From Bacillota bacterium (GTDB taxonomy: Bacteria; Bacillota; Clostridia; Lachnospirales; Lachnospiraceae), in the NCBI GenBank assembly GCA_023399455.1, contig JAEWPN010000160.1, positions 1-24,882 on the forward strand: DNA of 24,882 nt. The letters run 5' to 3'. Below, piece after piece: positions 1 through 7,280 of the stretch; the first letter of the stretch is position 1, and every line of letters begins with the position of its first letter. A program made the position numbers and the translations under genes. The notes beneath the pieces were generated by a model, which was given only the letters and a program-made list of their open reading frames with translations, was not told the origin of the DNA and searched no databases.

Positions 1-46
1 TGACCTTGATGATGACGAATTTGAAGAAGGTTTTTATATCTTCTAA
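1..46 (+). CDS. 3' end of an unidentified gene with an acidic C-terminus
   Basis: A reading frame is open from base 2 to a TAA at 44-46. It encodes 14 residues, very acidic then aromatic (DLDDDEFEEGFYIF). A GC-rich hairpin with a short T run follows about 20 bases later, as expected after a gene end on this strand. The gene starts outside the window, so its product cannot be named. The call rests only on the open frame, the biased composition and the following terminator. Confidence 0.45.
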   Translation, partial: DLDDDEFEEGFYIF

Positions 47-67
47 AAGCATTCGTCTTATCCGTAT

Positions 68-90
68 GCCCGTCTCCGGCGGGCTATTTT
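68..90 (+). terminator. Probable intrinsic terminator of the upstream gene
   Basis: GCCCG at 68-72 pairs with CGGGC at 80-84 around a 7-base loop and is followed by CTATTTT. The stem is short but GC-rich. It lies 21 bases after the stop codon at 46. Confidence 0.55.
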
Positions 91-130
91 AATTCAAGAT
101 TCCTCCAACAAGAGGAATTTCCTATTATAT

Positions 131-212
131 AAAAAAGAGCTACTTTGCCCGAGAATGCTTATCGGTATCGATTCTCTTACCTGCAATTATAGCATTCGGG
201 CAAAATGGCTCC
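131..212 (-). terminator. Long-stem terminator of the RR1/HK1 operon
   Basis: The arms at about 137-156 and 191-212 form a long imperfect hairpin whose core is TTTGCCCGA pairing with TCGGGCAAA. Read on the minus strand, the hairpin is followed directly by a run of six T (131-136). It begins 23 bases after the stop of the response regulator gene. The plus-strand side has no T tract, so it should act only on minus-strand transcripts. Confidence 0.8.
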
Positions 213-234
213 TATGTAATAAAATGTCTTTATT

Positions 235-1809
235 CTATAAATTACTATCCATTTTACGGGCACTCTCTCTGTACTGCAAGGGAGACATTCCCGTTTGTTT
301 CTTGAAAGCGAGGGAAAAATAGTTGGTGTCTCTATAGCCTACATCCTGCGCTATCTTTCCAATCTTCATATTCGTAGTGGCCAATATATATTTCGCTTTT
401 TCAATGCGTTTGCGCACGATATATTCGTTGCAGCCTTCATTGGCGACCCTTTTAAACAGCCGGGAGAAATAATTCGGACTCAGATAAAAATATTCACTGA
501 TGCCGGCTACCGAAACATCCTCAGTCAAATGTTCATTGATATACCGCTTTACCTGAACGATTAATTCATGAGCGTCATTTTCTTCCACCTTCAGAAGATT
601 CTCCAAAAAGGCCTTTGTAATTTCATAATTTTCATTCCGGTTTGCACTCAACAGCGTCGCTAAGAGGGCGTTTAATTTACTGTCCGCATTTTCTCCCGAT
701 TCCATTACATAGTTAAAGTAAACCGAAGAAGCTATTTCAAAACAGCACCTTCTCACATACTGGTCTGTAATGTTATAGGAATTGGTGGCGGCGCAGAAGG
801 AATCGAATATCCTCAGTACTTTCTCTGTATTTCCGATATTCGCATTTAGACTGTTCTTAAGCTCGGCATAGACTTCTCGGAACATATCTAATTGTCCCTT
901 TTTCCCTTTATATTCTATAAGCGTTTTGTACTCGTCCTTTTCTTCATTCCACATATAAGTAGCATCATTATAGGAAATTGCCGCGTTTTCGAAGCCCTCC
1001 ACTACGCTTCCCATAACTACACGGATACGGACGTCAGCCTCTTCCTGAATCAACTTGGTAAAGGTATCCACACAGTTTTCCAGATCATCGCTCTTCTCTC
1101 CCTCGAATAACACAAGCAATATCCTGCCGCTGGTGTCTTCGAAAGTAATTCCCCTCTTACCGGCATCCAAATATCCGATTAGAAGGTTTTTAATGGTGAG
1201 CAGAGACAGAGACTCGCTTTCCCCTTGACGTATGCCTGCCGAATGCACGGAGGGTATCAATATGGCGATGCGCATCCTGATATCATGAGCGTAATGATAT
1301 TTATTACATATTTCATCTGCAATCTCTTTTGTATCCTTGTTCAGAATAAGTTCCCTCATCCATGTTTCCAGACACATTTGTTCGGACAGCCCGGAAATCC
1401 TATTTTCATGAAACCTTTCTTCCTCTTTCTCTCTTCTGCTCTTCACCGCTTGAATCTGCTTCTTGATGGAGTCGATGAGAACCTCTTCATCCACCGGCTT
1501 AAGCAGGAAGTCCTGCACCCTCATCCGCAGGCACTCTCTGGCGTAGTCGAATTCATCATATCCAGTCAGCACGATAATCCGAATATCCTCTTTTAATTCT
1601 CTCACTTCGCTTATCAGCTCGATTCCCGTCATCTCTGTCATGCGGATATCCGTAATCATGACATCGATGCTTTCCTGTCTCAGCACCTCCAACGCTTCCT
1701 TCCCTGAAGCTGCTGTGAATACTTCTTTAACTCCCAATGCATTCCAGGGAATTGCTGCCCGGATGCCCATTCTAATCATTTTTTCATCGTCCACTATCAA
1801 TGCATTCAT
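235..1809 (-). CDS. YesN-like response regulator with AraC-type DNA-binding domain (RR1)
   Basis: This 524-residue cytoplasmic regulator should bind DNA after phosphorylation by the kinase encoded just upstream. Residues 1-120 form a receiver domain with the acidic pair D7/D8, the phospho-acceptor D54 (MITDIRM), T82 and the switch lysine K104 (LLKP). Residues from about 420 to 518 form two AraC-type helix-turn-helix motifs, including YLSPNYFSRLFK and GYRDTNYFSLAFKK. The roughly 280-residue middle region is typical of YesN proteins and has no assigned function. The gene lies 21 bases after the kinase gene, so the two are co-transcribed. An AGGAAAGGG stretch sits about 14 bases before the ATG. 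All key receiver residues are present, unlike in RR2. The target genes are not shown by the sequence. Confidence 0.9.
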   Translation of the reverse strand: MNALIVDDEKMIRMGIRAAIPWNALGVKEVFTAASGKEALEVLRQESIDVMITDIRMTEMTGIELISEVRELKEDIRIIVLTGYDEFDYARECLRMRVQDFLLKPVDEEVLIDSIKKQIQAVKSRREKEEERFHENRISGLSEQMCLETWMRELILNKDTKEIADEICNKYHYAHDIRMRIAILIPSVHSAGIRQGESESLSLLTIKNLLIGYLDAGKRGITFEDTSGRILLVLFEGEKSDDLENCVDTFTKLIQEEADVRIRVVMGSVVEGFENAAISYNDATYMWNEEKDEYKTLIEYKGKKGQLDMFREVYAELKNSLNANIGNTEKVLRIFDSFCAATNSYNITDQYVRRCCFEIASSVYFNYVMESGENADSKLNALLATLLSANRNENYEITKAFLENLLKVEENDAHELIVQVKRYINEHLTEDVSVAGISEYFYLSPNYFSRLFKRVANEGCNEYIVRKRIEKAKYILATTNMKIGKIAQDVGYRDTNYFSLAFKKQTGMSPLQYRESARKMDSNL

Positions 1810-1830
1810 AATTTGGCAAAACCCTTTCCT

Positions 1831-3651
1831 TTATTCCGTCGAAGGCAGCAAAGCGAAGTCAGGTAAATCTGACTTTGGCGACTGCCCGCAGGCCATTTGA
1901 CTCTGGTGTGTGTTAGGAATCAAGATCTTTACAGTAATGCCTCCCTTATCGTTTCTCATATAGGTCAAGCCATATTCCTCGCCGCAAAACAGTTGTATTC
2001 TGCGGTTTACGCTTCTCACTCCATAGCCGAACTGCTCATCGAATACCTTTATCATGCCGTTTATCTCTTCCACTCTCTCCTTCGACATTCCGGCACCGTC
2101 ATCCTCCACCAGAATTTCGATATCGGCAGACACGCTGCGAACCCTTATCACGATATGCCCCTCACGGCCCTCCATTGATTTTATGCCATGATAAATAGCA
2201 TTTTCTACTAACGGCTGCAATGTAAGCTTGGGGATTACCGCTTTTTCCAATCCCGGCTCTTCTGCTATCTCATAATTTAGAATCTCTCCATATCTCATTC
2301 GCTGGATGAACAAATAATTTTTTACGTAATCCAGCTCCTGCTGCAGCGTAATAATATCCTTTCCTTTGCTTAAGCATATGCGGTAATAGGTGGCAAGAGC
2401 CTTTACCATATTGGATATGTCCTGATTCCCGCTTACAACAGCCTGCCAGTGGATACAGTCCAGCGTATTATATAAAAAATGAGGCTGTATCTGGGAATGA
2501 AGAGCATCTAGACGAATTTGGTTCATTTGCTGTTCTTCTTCTTTTATCTGCTCCATCAGCTTTATGATCTGCTCCATCATGCTGTTAAAGCCTTTTTCTA
2601 CCACCTTCATATCCGGATCGTCTTCCTTGACGGAAACTCGAGTTTCCAGTTCGCCCTCCGATACCTTTCCCATGGCAGTCACTATATTTCCCCATGGCGC
2701 ATAGGCTTTTTCCACCATCTGCCTCGCCAGCCGGATAAACAGAACGAGCAGACCCAGGAGCAATATAAGCAGCATCAATACGGTCCACACACTGTCCTTT
2801 GCCAAGTCCCACCAGCCGATATGGGTCACATAGTAAAAATCCCATCCGGAAAGCTTCTCATAAATGATGATTCCCGTATTGCCCGATATTTTCCCCTGTT
2901 TAATATTAGGAAAATCCAATCCCTCAAACTTCTTTCCGTTCTCCTTTTCGTCCGCCGATACTATAATGCTTCCATCTTTATGGACAAAATAAGTATCTAC
3001 TGCAAATTCTCCGCCGGTATTTTTATCGGACATGAGCTGGAGCAGATTGGAGTCGCTTACATTAATGCACAGGGTTCCTAATCTATCCCCGATTACAGAG
3101 TTCGAATAAAGCGGGTAATAAATACTTAACGAGTATTCTTCCTTCGTACTGTAGGTCTTGGAGTAGACCATTCTCATTACATTGTTGCGCATATTAATAC
3201 TGTTATTGTAATCATCTTTTATTTGCTTCTTATAATCGGGCAGCCAGTTAGGAATTGAATTCCCTTTTATCAAAAATCCATTATTCTCTCCCTTTACAAT
3301 CGATATAAAATTAACGTTTCTGTTCATGTTGCATATATTGTCCAGAACGCTGTAGGCATTTTCTACCGCCTCCTGCTGATTGCTTTCTTCCTTCAAATAT
3401 TCCTGTATATGGTCGTTTAAGTTAATGGACCATATTAAATCATAATAGTACATGAAATTATCTTCTGTATTGGCTGCCATGGCATCAACTTCTTTCATTG
3501 CCATCTGCGCCGACTTATTGATCAACGATATCATAGTGGAAACTCCGGACACCAATATAAGCAGCATCGTGGATATGATCAAAGCCCTCGTTATGAATAG
3601 CACTATCTTTTTATCAAAGGTCATTTTCGCGTTTCTTTCTTCTTTTCTCAT
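1831..3651 (-). CDS. YesM-like sensor histidine kinase (HK1)
   Basis: This membrane kinase of the LytS/YesM type (His_kinase plus HATPase_c) is the partner of RR1. From the chosen start it has 606 residues. A membrane segment at about 16-40 is followed by an extracellular sensor region of about 240 residues with a Cache-like look (VDTYFVHKDGSIIVSADE). A second membrane segment lies at about 289-308, then a HAMP region, the phospho-acceptor H391 in QPHFLYN, the N box QPLVENAIYHG, and the G box EDDGAGM. I chose the ATG at 3651 because GGAG lies 6 bases upstream. The ATG at 3657, two codons earlier, has GGAG touching the start codon. The last 20 or so residues extend beyond the usual kinase end. 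The ligand is unknown, but sugars are common for this family. Confidence 0.9.
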   Translation of the reverse strand: MRKEERNAKMTFDKKIVLFITRALIISTMLLILVSGVSTMISLINKSAQMAMKEVDAMAANTEDNFMYYYDLIWSINLNDHIQEYLKEESNQQEAVENAYSVLDNICNMNRNVNFISIVKGENNGFLIKGNSIPNWLPDYKKQIKDDYNNSINMRNNVMRMVYSKTYSTKEEYSLSIYYPLYSNSVIGDRLGTLCINVSDSNLLQLMSDKNTGGEFAVDTYFVHKDGSIIVSADEKENGKKFEGLDFPNIKQGKISGNTGIIIYEKLSGWDFYYVTHIGWWDLAKDSVWTVLMLLILLLGLLVLFIRLARQMVEKAYAPWGNIVTAMGKVSEGELETRVSVKEDDPDMKVVEKGFNSMMEQIIKLMEQIKEEEQQMNQIRLDALHSQIQPHFLYNTLDCIHWQAVVSGNQDISNMVKALATYYRICLSKGKDIITLQQELDYVKNYLFIQRMRYGEILNYEIAEEPGLEKAVIPKLTLQPLVENAIYHGIKSMEGREGHIVIRVRSVSADIEILVEDDGAGMSKERVEEINGMIKVFDEQFGYGVRSVNRRIQLFCGEEYGLTYMRNDKGGITVKILIPNTHQSQMACGQSPKSDLPDFALLPSTE

Positions 3652-3687
3652 AGGCATCTCCGATTGAAATTACATTCATTTATCCTT

Positions 3688-3725
3688 ATCATATAATTTC
3701 ATCCTATAATTGTCCATAGCGGACA
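3688..3725 (-). promoter_or_regulatory. Promoter of the HK1/RR1 operon with overlapping palindrome
   Basis: On the minus strand, TGGACA (3711-3716) and TATGAT (3688-3693) are separated by 17 bases, a good vegetative-type promoter. The inverted repeat TGTCC-N5-GGACA at 3711-3725 overlaps the -35 box and could be an operator. The promoter reading is fairly secure; the operator is inference. Confidence 0.6.
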
Positions 3726-3750
3726 TTTTAATACACATCAGCCTTTTTCC

Positions 3751-3890
3751 AATCATGCAGAAATTTGCAGAGAGGTGTTATGATCATGAATGATGTAAAA
3801 ATTGAAGATATACAAGTCATTGTGACAGCTCCAAACAATATCAATCTGGCAGCGGTAAAGATGGTGACCAATCAACTACCGGCCCCTTGA
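3751..3890 (+). pseudogene. Broken 5' copy of the mannonate-dehydratase-like gene
   Basis: Bases 3751-3874 match 5909-6032 with 8 mismatches in 124 (about 93.5% identity). The match covers the ribosome binding site, the ATG (3786) and the first 30 codons of the intact gene at 5944. After NQ the match ends abruptly and the frame closes at 3888-3890 after four unrelated codons, giving a 34-residue remnant. The copy lies in the same orientation as the intact gene and marks the left edge of the segment carrying two lipoprotein genes. It could be translated but would be non-functional. It is either a duplication made during insertion or a piece of an incoming homologous gene. Confidence 0.85.
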
Positions 3891-3913
3891 CACAAACAAC
3901 GGTAAATTTGGAG

Positions 3914-3943
3914 TTGATTTTGTTCGTCTTCGCATGATAAAAT
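3914..3943 (+). promoter_or_regulatory. Candidate promoter of the Tiki-like lipoprotein gene
   Basis: TTGATT at 3914-3919 and TAAAAT at 3938-3943 are separated by 18 bases and lie 25 bases upstream of the ATG at 3969. An AAAGGAAAGG ribosome binding site stands between them and the gene. Confidence 0.5.
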
Positions 3944-3968
3944 GCAAAAATAAAGGAAAGGTGATTCC

Positions 3969-5072
3969 ATGAAACATTTAAAGTCTTTCGCGTTTGTTGT
4001 TTCAATAATTGCAATACTTATGCTGTCTGCTTGTTCATCCGACGCACCACAAAATAACATATCGGCTCACCCATCAAATAATTCAGATTTTGATTTGCCC
4101 GAAACTTCGGAGCAGATATATTTATATGGAGAACAGCATGGAGTGGGAAGCATAATAAATAAAGAACTGGAGTTGTGGCGTGAATATTATCACAATGAAA
4201 ATATGAGACATTTATTTGTCGAACTTCCGTACTATACCGCTGAGTTCATGAATCTATGGATGCAAGCGGACGACGATGAGATATTGGATTCCATCTTTAT
4301 CGACTCGGAAGGTACTGCGGGGAATACTGCAGCAGAGAAGGAATTTTATCAAAAGATAAAAAATGAATGCCCCGAAACTGTTTTTCACGGTACGGATGTT
4401 GGGCATCAATATGACACTACCGGAAAACGATTTTTAGAATATCTTCAAGCAAATGGTTTAGGAGACTCAGAGCAGTATTCGCTGACCGTGGAGGCCATTG
4501 AACAGGGTGAACGATTTTATGAGAACGATGATTTTGTATATCGCGAAAATAAAATGACTGAAAACTTTATTCGGGAGTTTGAAAATCTCAAAGGCGAGAG
4601 CGTTATGGGAATTTATGGAGGGGCTCACGTCGGGCTTGATGCTATGGAATACAGCACACAATCTATTCCATGTATGGCAAACCAACTTAAAGAGAAGTAT
4701 GGCGATGCTATTCATTCCGATGATATTAGCTGGTTAGCATTGGATATTGAACCATTAAGAACTGAAACACTTCTTGTGGATGGAAAAGAATATGAAGCAC
4801 TATATTTCGGTGAGGAGGATATCTCTTCTTTTGGATTAGATTTTGTAAAACGTGAGTTTTGGCGTTTGGAAAATGCTTACGAGGATTTCAAAGAAAGTCC
4901 CAAAACAGATGATGTGCTACCATATAACAACTATCCAATGTTGATAGAAATCGGACAGGTTTTCGTCATTGACTATACGAAAAATGATGGTACAGTTGAA
5001 AGAATGTACTATCGTTCTGATGGTAATGAATGGAATGGAATGCAGTCAACTGAGCAATTTGTTATTAAGTAA
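3969..5072 (+). CDS. Lipoprotein with Tiki/ChaN/erythromycin-esterase-like motifs
   Basis: This is a 367-residue predicted surface lipoprotein. A basic start and hydrophobic segment end in the lipobox LSAC (19-22), so C22 would be lipidated. The conserved-looking motifs are GEQHG (54-58), an acidic VELPYY (84-89), GTDVGH (141-146) and GIYGGAHVG (about 214-222). This order of a GE-H motif, an E-P strand and a late GAH motif resembles the EreA/ChaN/TIKI-TraB superfamily, whose members are metal-dependent peptidases, haem-binding proteins or esterases. Which of these applies is not decided by the sequence. Residues 260-367 form an extra C-terminal region that I do not recognise. The gene is transcribed alone and ends in a strong terminator. 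It lies in a segment flanked by duplicated gene pieces, and a spot count of 4141-4200 gives 21 G+C in 60, suggesting acquisition. Confidence 0.65.
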   Translation: MKHLKSFAFVVSIIAILMLSACSSDAPQNNISAHPSNNSDFDLPETSEQIYLYGEQHGVGSIINKELELWREYYHNENMRHLFVELPYYTAEFMNLWMQADDDEILDSIFIDSEGTAGNTAAEKEFYQKIKNECPETVFHGTDVGHQYDTTGKRFLEYLQANGLGDSEQYSLTVEAIEQGERFYENDDFVYRENKMTENFIREFENLKGESVMGIYGGAHVGLDAMEYSTQSIPCMANQLKEKYGDAIHSDDISWLALDIEPLRTETLLVDGKEYEALYFGEEDISSFGLDFVKREFWRLENAYEDFKESPKTDDVLPYNNYPMLIEIGQVFVIDYTKNDGTVERMYYRSDGNEWNGMQSTEQFVIK

Positions 5073-5087
5073 GCAGTCTATTTTGTT

Positions 5088-5132
5088 GGGCGGTACACAC
5101 AAATCATTGTATGTATCGCCCAAAGCCTTTTT
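5088..5132 (+). terminator. Intrinsic terminator after the Tiki-like lipoprotein gene
   Basis: GGGCGGTACACAC (5088-5100) pairs with GTATGTATCGCCC (5109-5121) with one G-U pair and one mismatch. TTTTT follows at 5128-5132. The minus-strand side is not T-rich, so it acts on plus-strand transcripts. Confidence 0.75.
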
Positions 5133-5162
5133 GCCCTTTAACTTGAGATAAATATCGCCAAA

Positions 5163-5678
5163 TCAGTTCCACTCGTAAATATAAACAACGCTGGCATGAA
5201 GAATACTGTCACTATCATATTCGCCGTAAATTACCAGACTTGTCTGCTCCTTCACATCACTTATTGCTGCCGCATCATAGGTTACAGCATTGGTCTGGAG
5301 GTTAATATAAGCTGCTTGAAATGTACAGTCCTCGCCATAGGCAACGGTAATCAGTTCTTCTTGATTTTCATAGCCCGGTGCTGCTTCATAAGCTACATCA
5401 TCCTGCGTATATGTAGGTGTAATTTTACAGCCGTTATTAGTAATTTCCACAACCGCGCCATTTAAATTACTGCTTTCAAACAGTTCATCACCATTTGCAG
5501 GATTTACTTTCTCTGTCTCCTCAGAAATTTTTTTATCATCAGCATCTCTATCTTGCTCCTGCTGTTCCTCTAGTTCCTGTGTTGGCGTAAGGCTCTCACT
5601 TCGTGTCTGTTTGCCACAGCCGGTACAAGCCATCAATAAAGTCATTGTTGTCAAAAGTAAAATAATTTTATATTTCAT
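5163..5678 (-). CDS. Small hypothetical lipoprotein
   Basis: This 171-residue predicted lipoprotein converges with its neighbour at 3969-5072. The N-terminus is basic then hydrophobic and ends in LMAC (15-18), with a second cysteine at 21. A charged, flexible linker rich in E, Q and D spans about residues 25-65. A compact C-terminal region (about 68-171) contains GAVVEITNNGCKI and ends in YIYEWN. I do not recognise the domain. GGGAGG lies 9 bases before the ATG, and ATTATA at 5710-5715 reads as TATAAT on the minus strand, although no good -35 box accompanies it. The gene belongs to the segment bracketed by the dehydratase gene duplication. No function is assigned. Confidence 0.75.
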   Translation of the reverse strand: MKYKIILLLTTMTLLMACTGCGKQTRSESLTPTQELEEQQEQDRDADDKKISEETEKVNPANGDELFESSNLNGAVVEITNNGCKITPTYTQDDVAYEAAPGYENQEELITVAYGEDCTFQAAYINLQTNAVTYDAAAISDVKEQTSLVIYGEYDSDSILHASVVYIYEWN

Positions 5679-5836
5679 ACTAAAATACCTCCCTTGGTTT
5701 GTTGCGCCAATTATAGCATTTACTTCCTCTAAAATTCCTCTAATATTAGCCCGCCATCGATATAACGATAGGTTTATCGTGAAGCAAAATAAAAGAGGCT
5801 ATTTGATTAAATTCTACCGACCCGGAAGAGGATAAT

Positions 5837-5899
5837 GTCACATTTTTTCAAAAAACGGTAACAATTTTAGCAGAAAACCTTTCCGCTACTTTATATAAT
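5837..5899 (+). promoter_or_regulatory. Promoter of the dehydratase gene with a tandem 21-bp-spaced repeat
   Basis: TATAAT at 5894-5899 has only a poor -35 candidate (CAGAAA, 5871-5876). Immediately upstream are two direct repeats, GTCACATTTTT (5837-5847) and GTAACAATTTT (5858-5868). They match at 9 of 11 bases and are spaced exactly 21 bases, two helical turns. This is the geometry expected for an AraC-type activator sitting next to a weak -35 box. RR1 or RR2 binding is inference. Confidence 0.5.
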
Positions 5900-5908
5900 A
5901 TTTTATAA

Positions 5909-6032
5909 AATCATGCAGAAATTTGCGGAAAGGTGTTATGATTATGAATGATGTAAAAATTGAAGATATACAAGTCATCGTGACCGCTCCAAACAATATC
6001 AATCTGGTAGTGGTAAAGGTGGTGACCAATCA
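5909..6032 (+). repeat. Right copy of the 124-bp direct repeat
   Basis: This stretch includes 35 bases of leader and the first 30 codons of the intact dehydratase gene. It matches 3751-3874 in direct orientation with 8 mismatches. The two copies bracket a 2034-bp segment (3875-5908) that carries two lipoprotein genes and the dehydratase promoter. Confidence 0.9.
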
Positions 6033-7158
6033 GCCGGGACTTTGCGGATATGGATGCGCAACCTTCACGTGGCGCTATAAGGCTGTGGTAACGGCTATTG
6101 AGGAATATTTGGCGCCGATGCTGAAAAATAAATCGGTCCACAACATAGAGGACATATGGCAGACGATGATGGGCAGCTCCTATTGGAGAAACGGTCCCGT
6201 TCTGAACAATGCCATATCCGGCATCGATGAGGCCCTATGGGATATTAAGGGAAAGCTGGCAGGAATGCCTCTGTACGCTCTCCTCGGCGGCAAAACAAGA
6301 ACGGGAGTGGCTCTGTACCGCCATGCGGACGGCAACTGCCTGGAGGAAGTAGAGGAATGTATCCGGCAATATATCCAGGACGGATATCGCTACATACGCT
6401 GCCATATGGGATTGTATGGGGGGAATGCCGGACAGGTGGGCCAATGGCTGTGCAAGCCCGATGACGCTCCTGAAGGCGCCTATTATCATCCGGGGCAATA
6501 TACCCGTTCCGTGATTTCTTTATTTGAAAAAATACGTATCGATTTCGGAGAAGATCTTGAGCTGATGCACGATGTACATGAGAGGCTTACTTTGGCAGAA
6601 AGCATGCGGCTGGCAAAGGATCTTGAACCGTATCATCTGTTCTTTTTGGAGGATGCACTTTCGCCGGAGCAGTCGGACAGCTTTAAAATATTGAGAGAAC
6701 ATACCGTAACACCTCTTGCCATGGGAGAGCTTTTTACAGCGCCCAACGACTGGAAGGCTCTTGTCCAGAATCATTGGATTGATTTTATAAGAGTACATTT
6801 AAGCGATATCGGGGGTATCACTCCGGCAATAAAGCTGGCTCATTTCTGTGAAGCCTATCAGGTGAAGACAGCGTGGCACGGTCCTAATGACATGTCCCCC
6901 ATAGGTGCCGCCGCAGGCATGCATATCGATACTGCAGTCACTAATTTCGGAATACAGGAATATGCCGGTTTTTCTGAAAAAGAGCGAGAGGTCTTTCCGG
7001 GCTGCCCCGAAATCAGGAGAGGCTATGCCTATGTGAGCGAAGCGCCGGGAATCGGTGTGGAAATAGATGAGAAAGCCGCGGATAAATATCCACCTGTTTC
7101 TATGGATTTCAGCTGGCTCTACAGCCGCCTGCCGGACGGAACGGCGGTCAGACCGTAG
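5944..7158 (+). CDS. Mannonate dehydratase (ManD/RspA)-like enolase-superfamily enzyme
   Basis: This 404-residue cytoplasmic enzyme should be a Mg-dependent sugar-acid dehydratase. The N-terminal capping domain is followed by a barrel carrying the metal ligands D210 (HDVHERL), E236 (FFLED) and E262 (AMGE). H212, R283, H312 and D316 (HGPND) and E339 (FGIQEY) are also present. D210, E236, E262 and H212 fall at the numbers known for the ManD family. As I recall, ManD members with Ala at position 314 are efficient on D-mannonate, and those with Pro are weak or act on other acids such as D-gluconate; here it is Pro. I start at the ATG at 5944 because AAAGGTG lies 8 bases upstream, and the repeated remnant at 3786 starts at the same codon. 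It precedes the two-component genes and sugar transporter, which supports a role in sugar-acid catabolism. Confidence 0.8.
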   Translation: MNDVKIEDIQVIVTAPNNINLVVVKVVTNQPGLCGYGCATFTWRYKAVVTAIEEYLAPMLKNKSVHNIEDIWQTMMGSSYWRNGPVLNNAISGIDEALWDIKGKLAGMPLYALLGGKTRTGVALYRHADGNCLEEVEECIRQYIQDGYRYIRCHMGLYGGNAGQVGQWLCKPDDAPEGAYYHPGQYTRSVISLFEKIRIDFGEDLELMHDVHERLTLAESMRLAKDLEPYHLFFLEDALSPEQSDSFKILREHTVTPLAMGELFTAPNDWKALVQNHWIDFIRVHLSDIGGITPAIKLAHFCEAYQVKTAWHGPNDMSPIGAAAGMHIDTAVTNFGIQEYAGFSEKEREVFPGCPEIRRGYAYVSEAPGIGVEIDEKAADKYPPVSMDFSWLYSRLPDGTAVRP

Positions 7159-7195
7159 AAGCTTCCGGTAATTACCATATAAATAACGTATATTC

Positions 7196-7264
7196 AAGGG
7201 GATGACTATGTTACGATAAGACATAGTCATTTTGCTGCTACTGTTCACAGCCAAATTCCCCTTT
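7196..7264 (+). terminator. Hairpin between the dehydratase and HK2 genes
   Basis: ATGACTATGT (7202-7211) and ACATAGTCAT (7221-7230) form a perfect 10-bp stem with a 9-base loop, followed only by TTTTG. An outer pair, AAGGGG (7196-7201) with CCCCTT (7258-7263), could enclose it. The T run is short, so this may be a weak terminator or attenuator that lets some transcription through into HK2. Confidence 0.5.
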
Positions 7265-7280
7265 AAAATGGAGGTCAGAT

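Noticed and set aside
5765..5780. Perfect inverted repeat ACGATA-N4-TATCGT as a mobile-element end or operator
   Set aside because: It is a single short palindrome with no matching second copy at the other edge of the segment.
5779..5835. Open frame ending in KFYRPGRG as a gene remnant
   Set aside because: It is too short, I recognise no family, and the larger frame has no ribosome binding site.
5923..5943. TTG at 5923 as the start of the dehydratase
   Set aside because: The AAAGGTG ribosome binding site lies inside that extension and fits the ATG at 5944.
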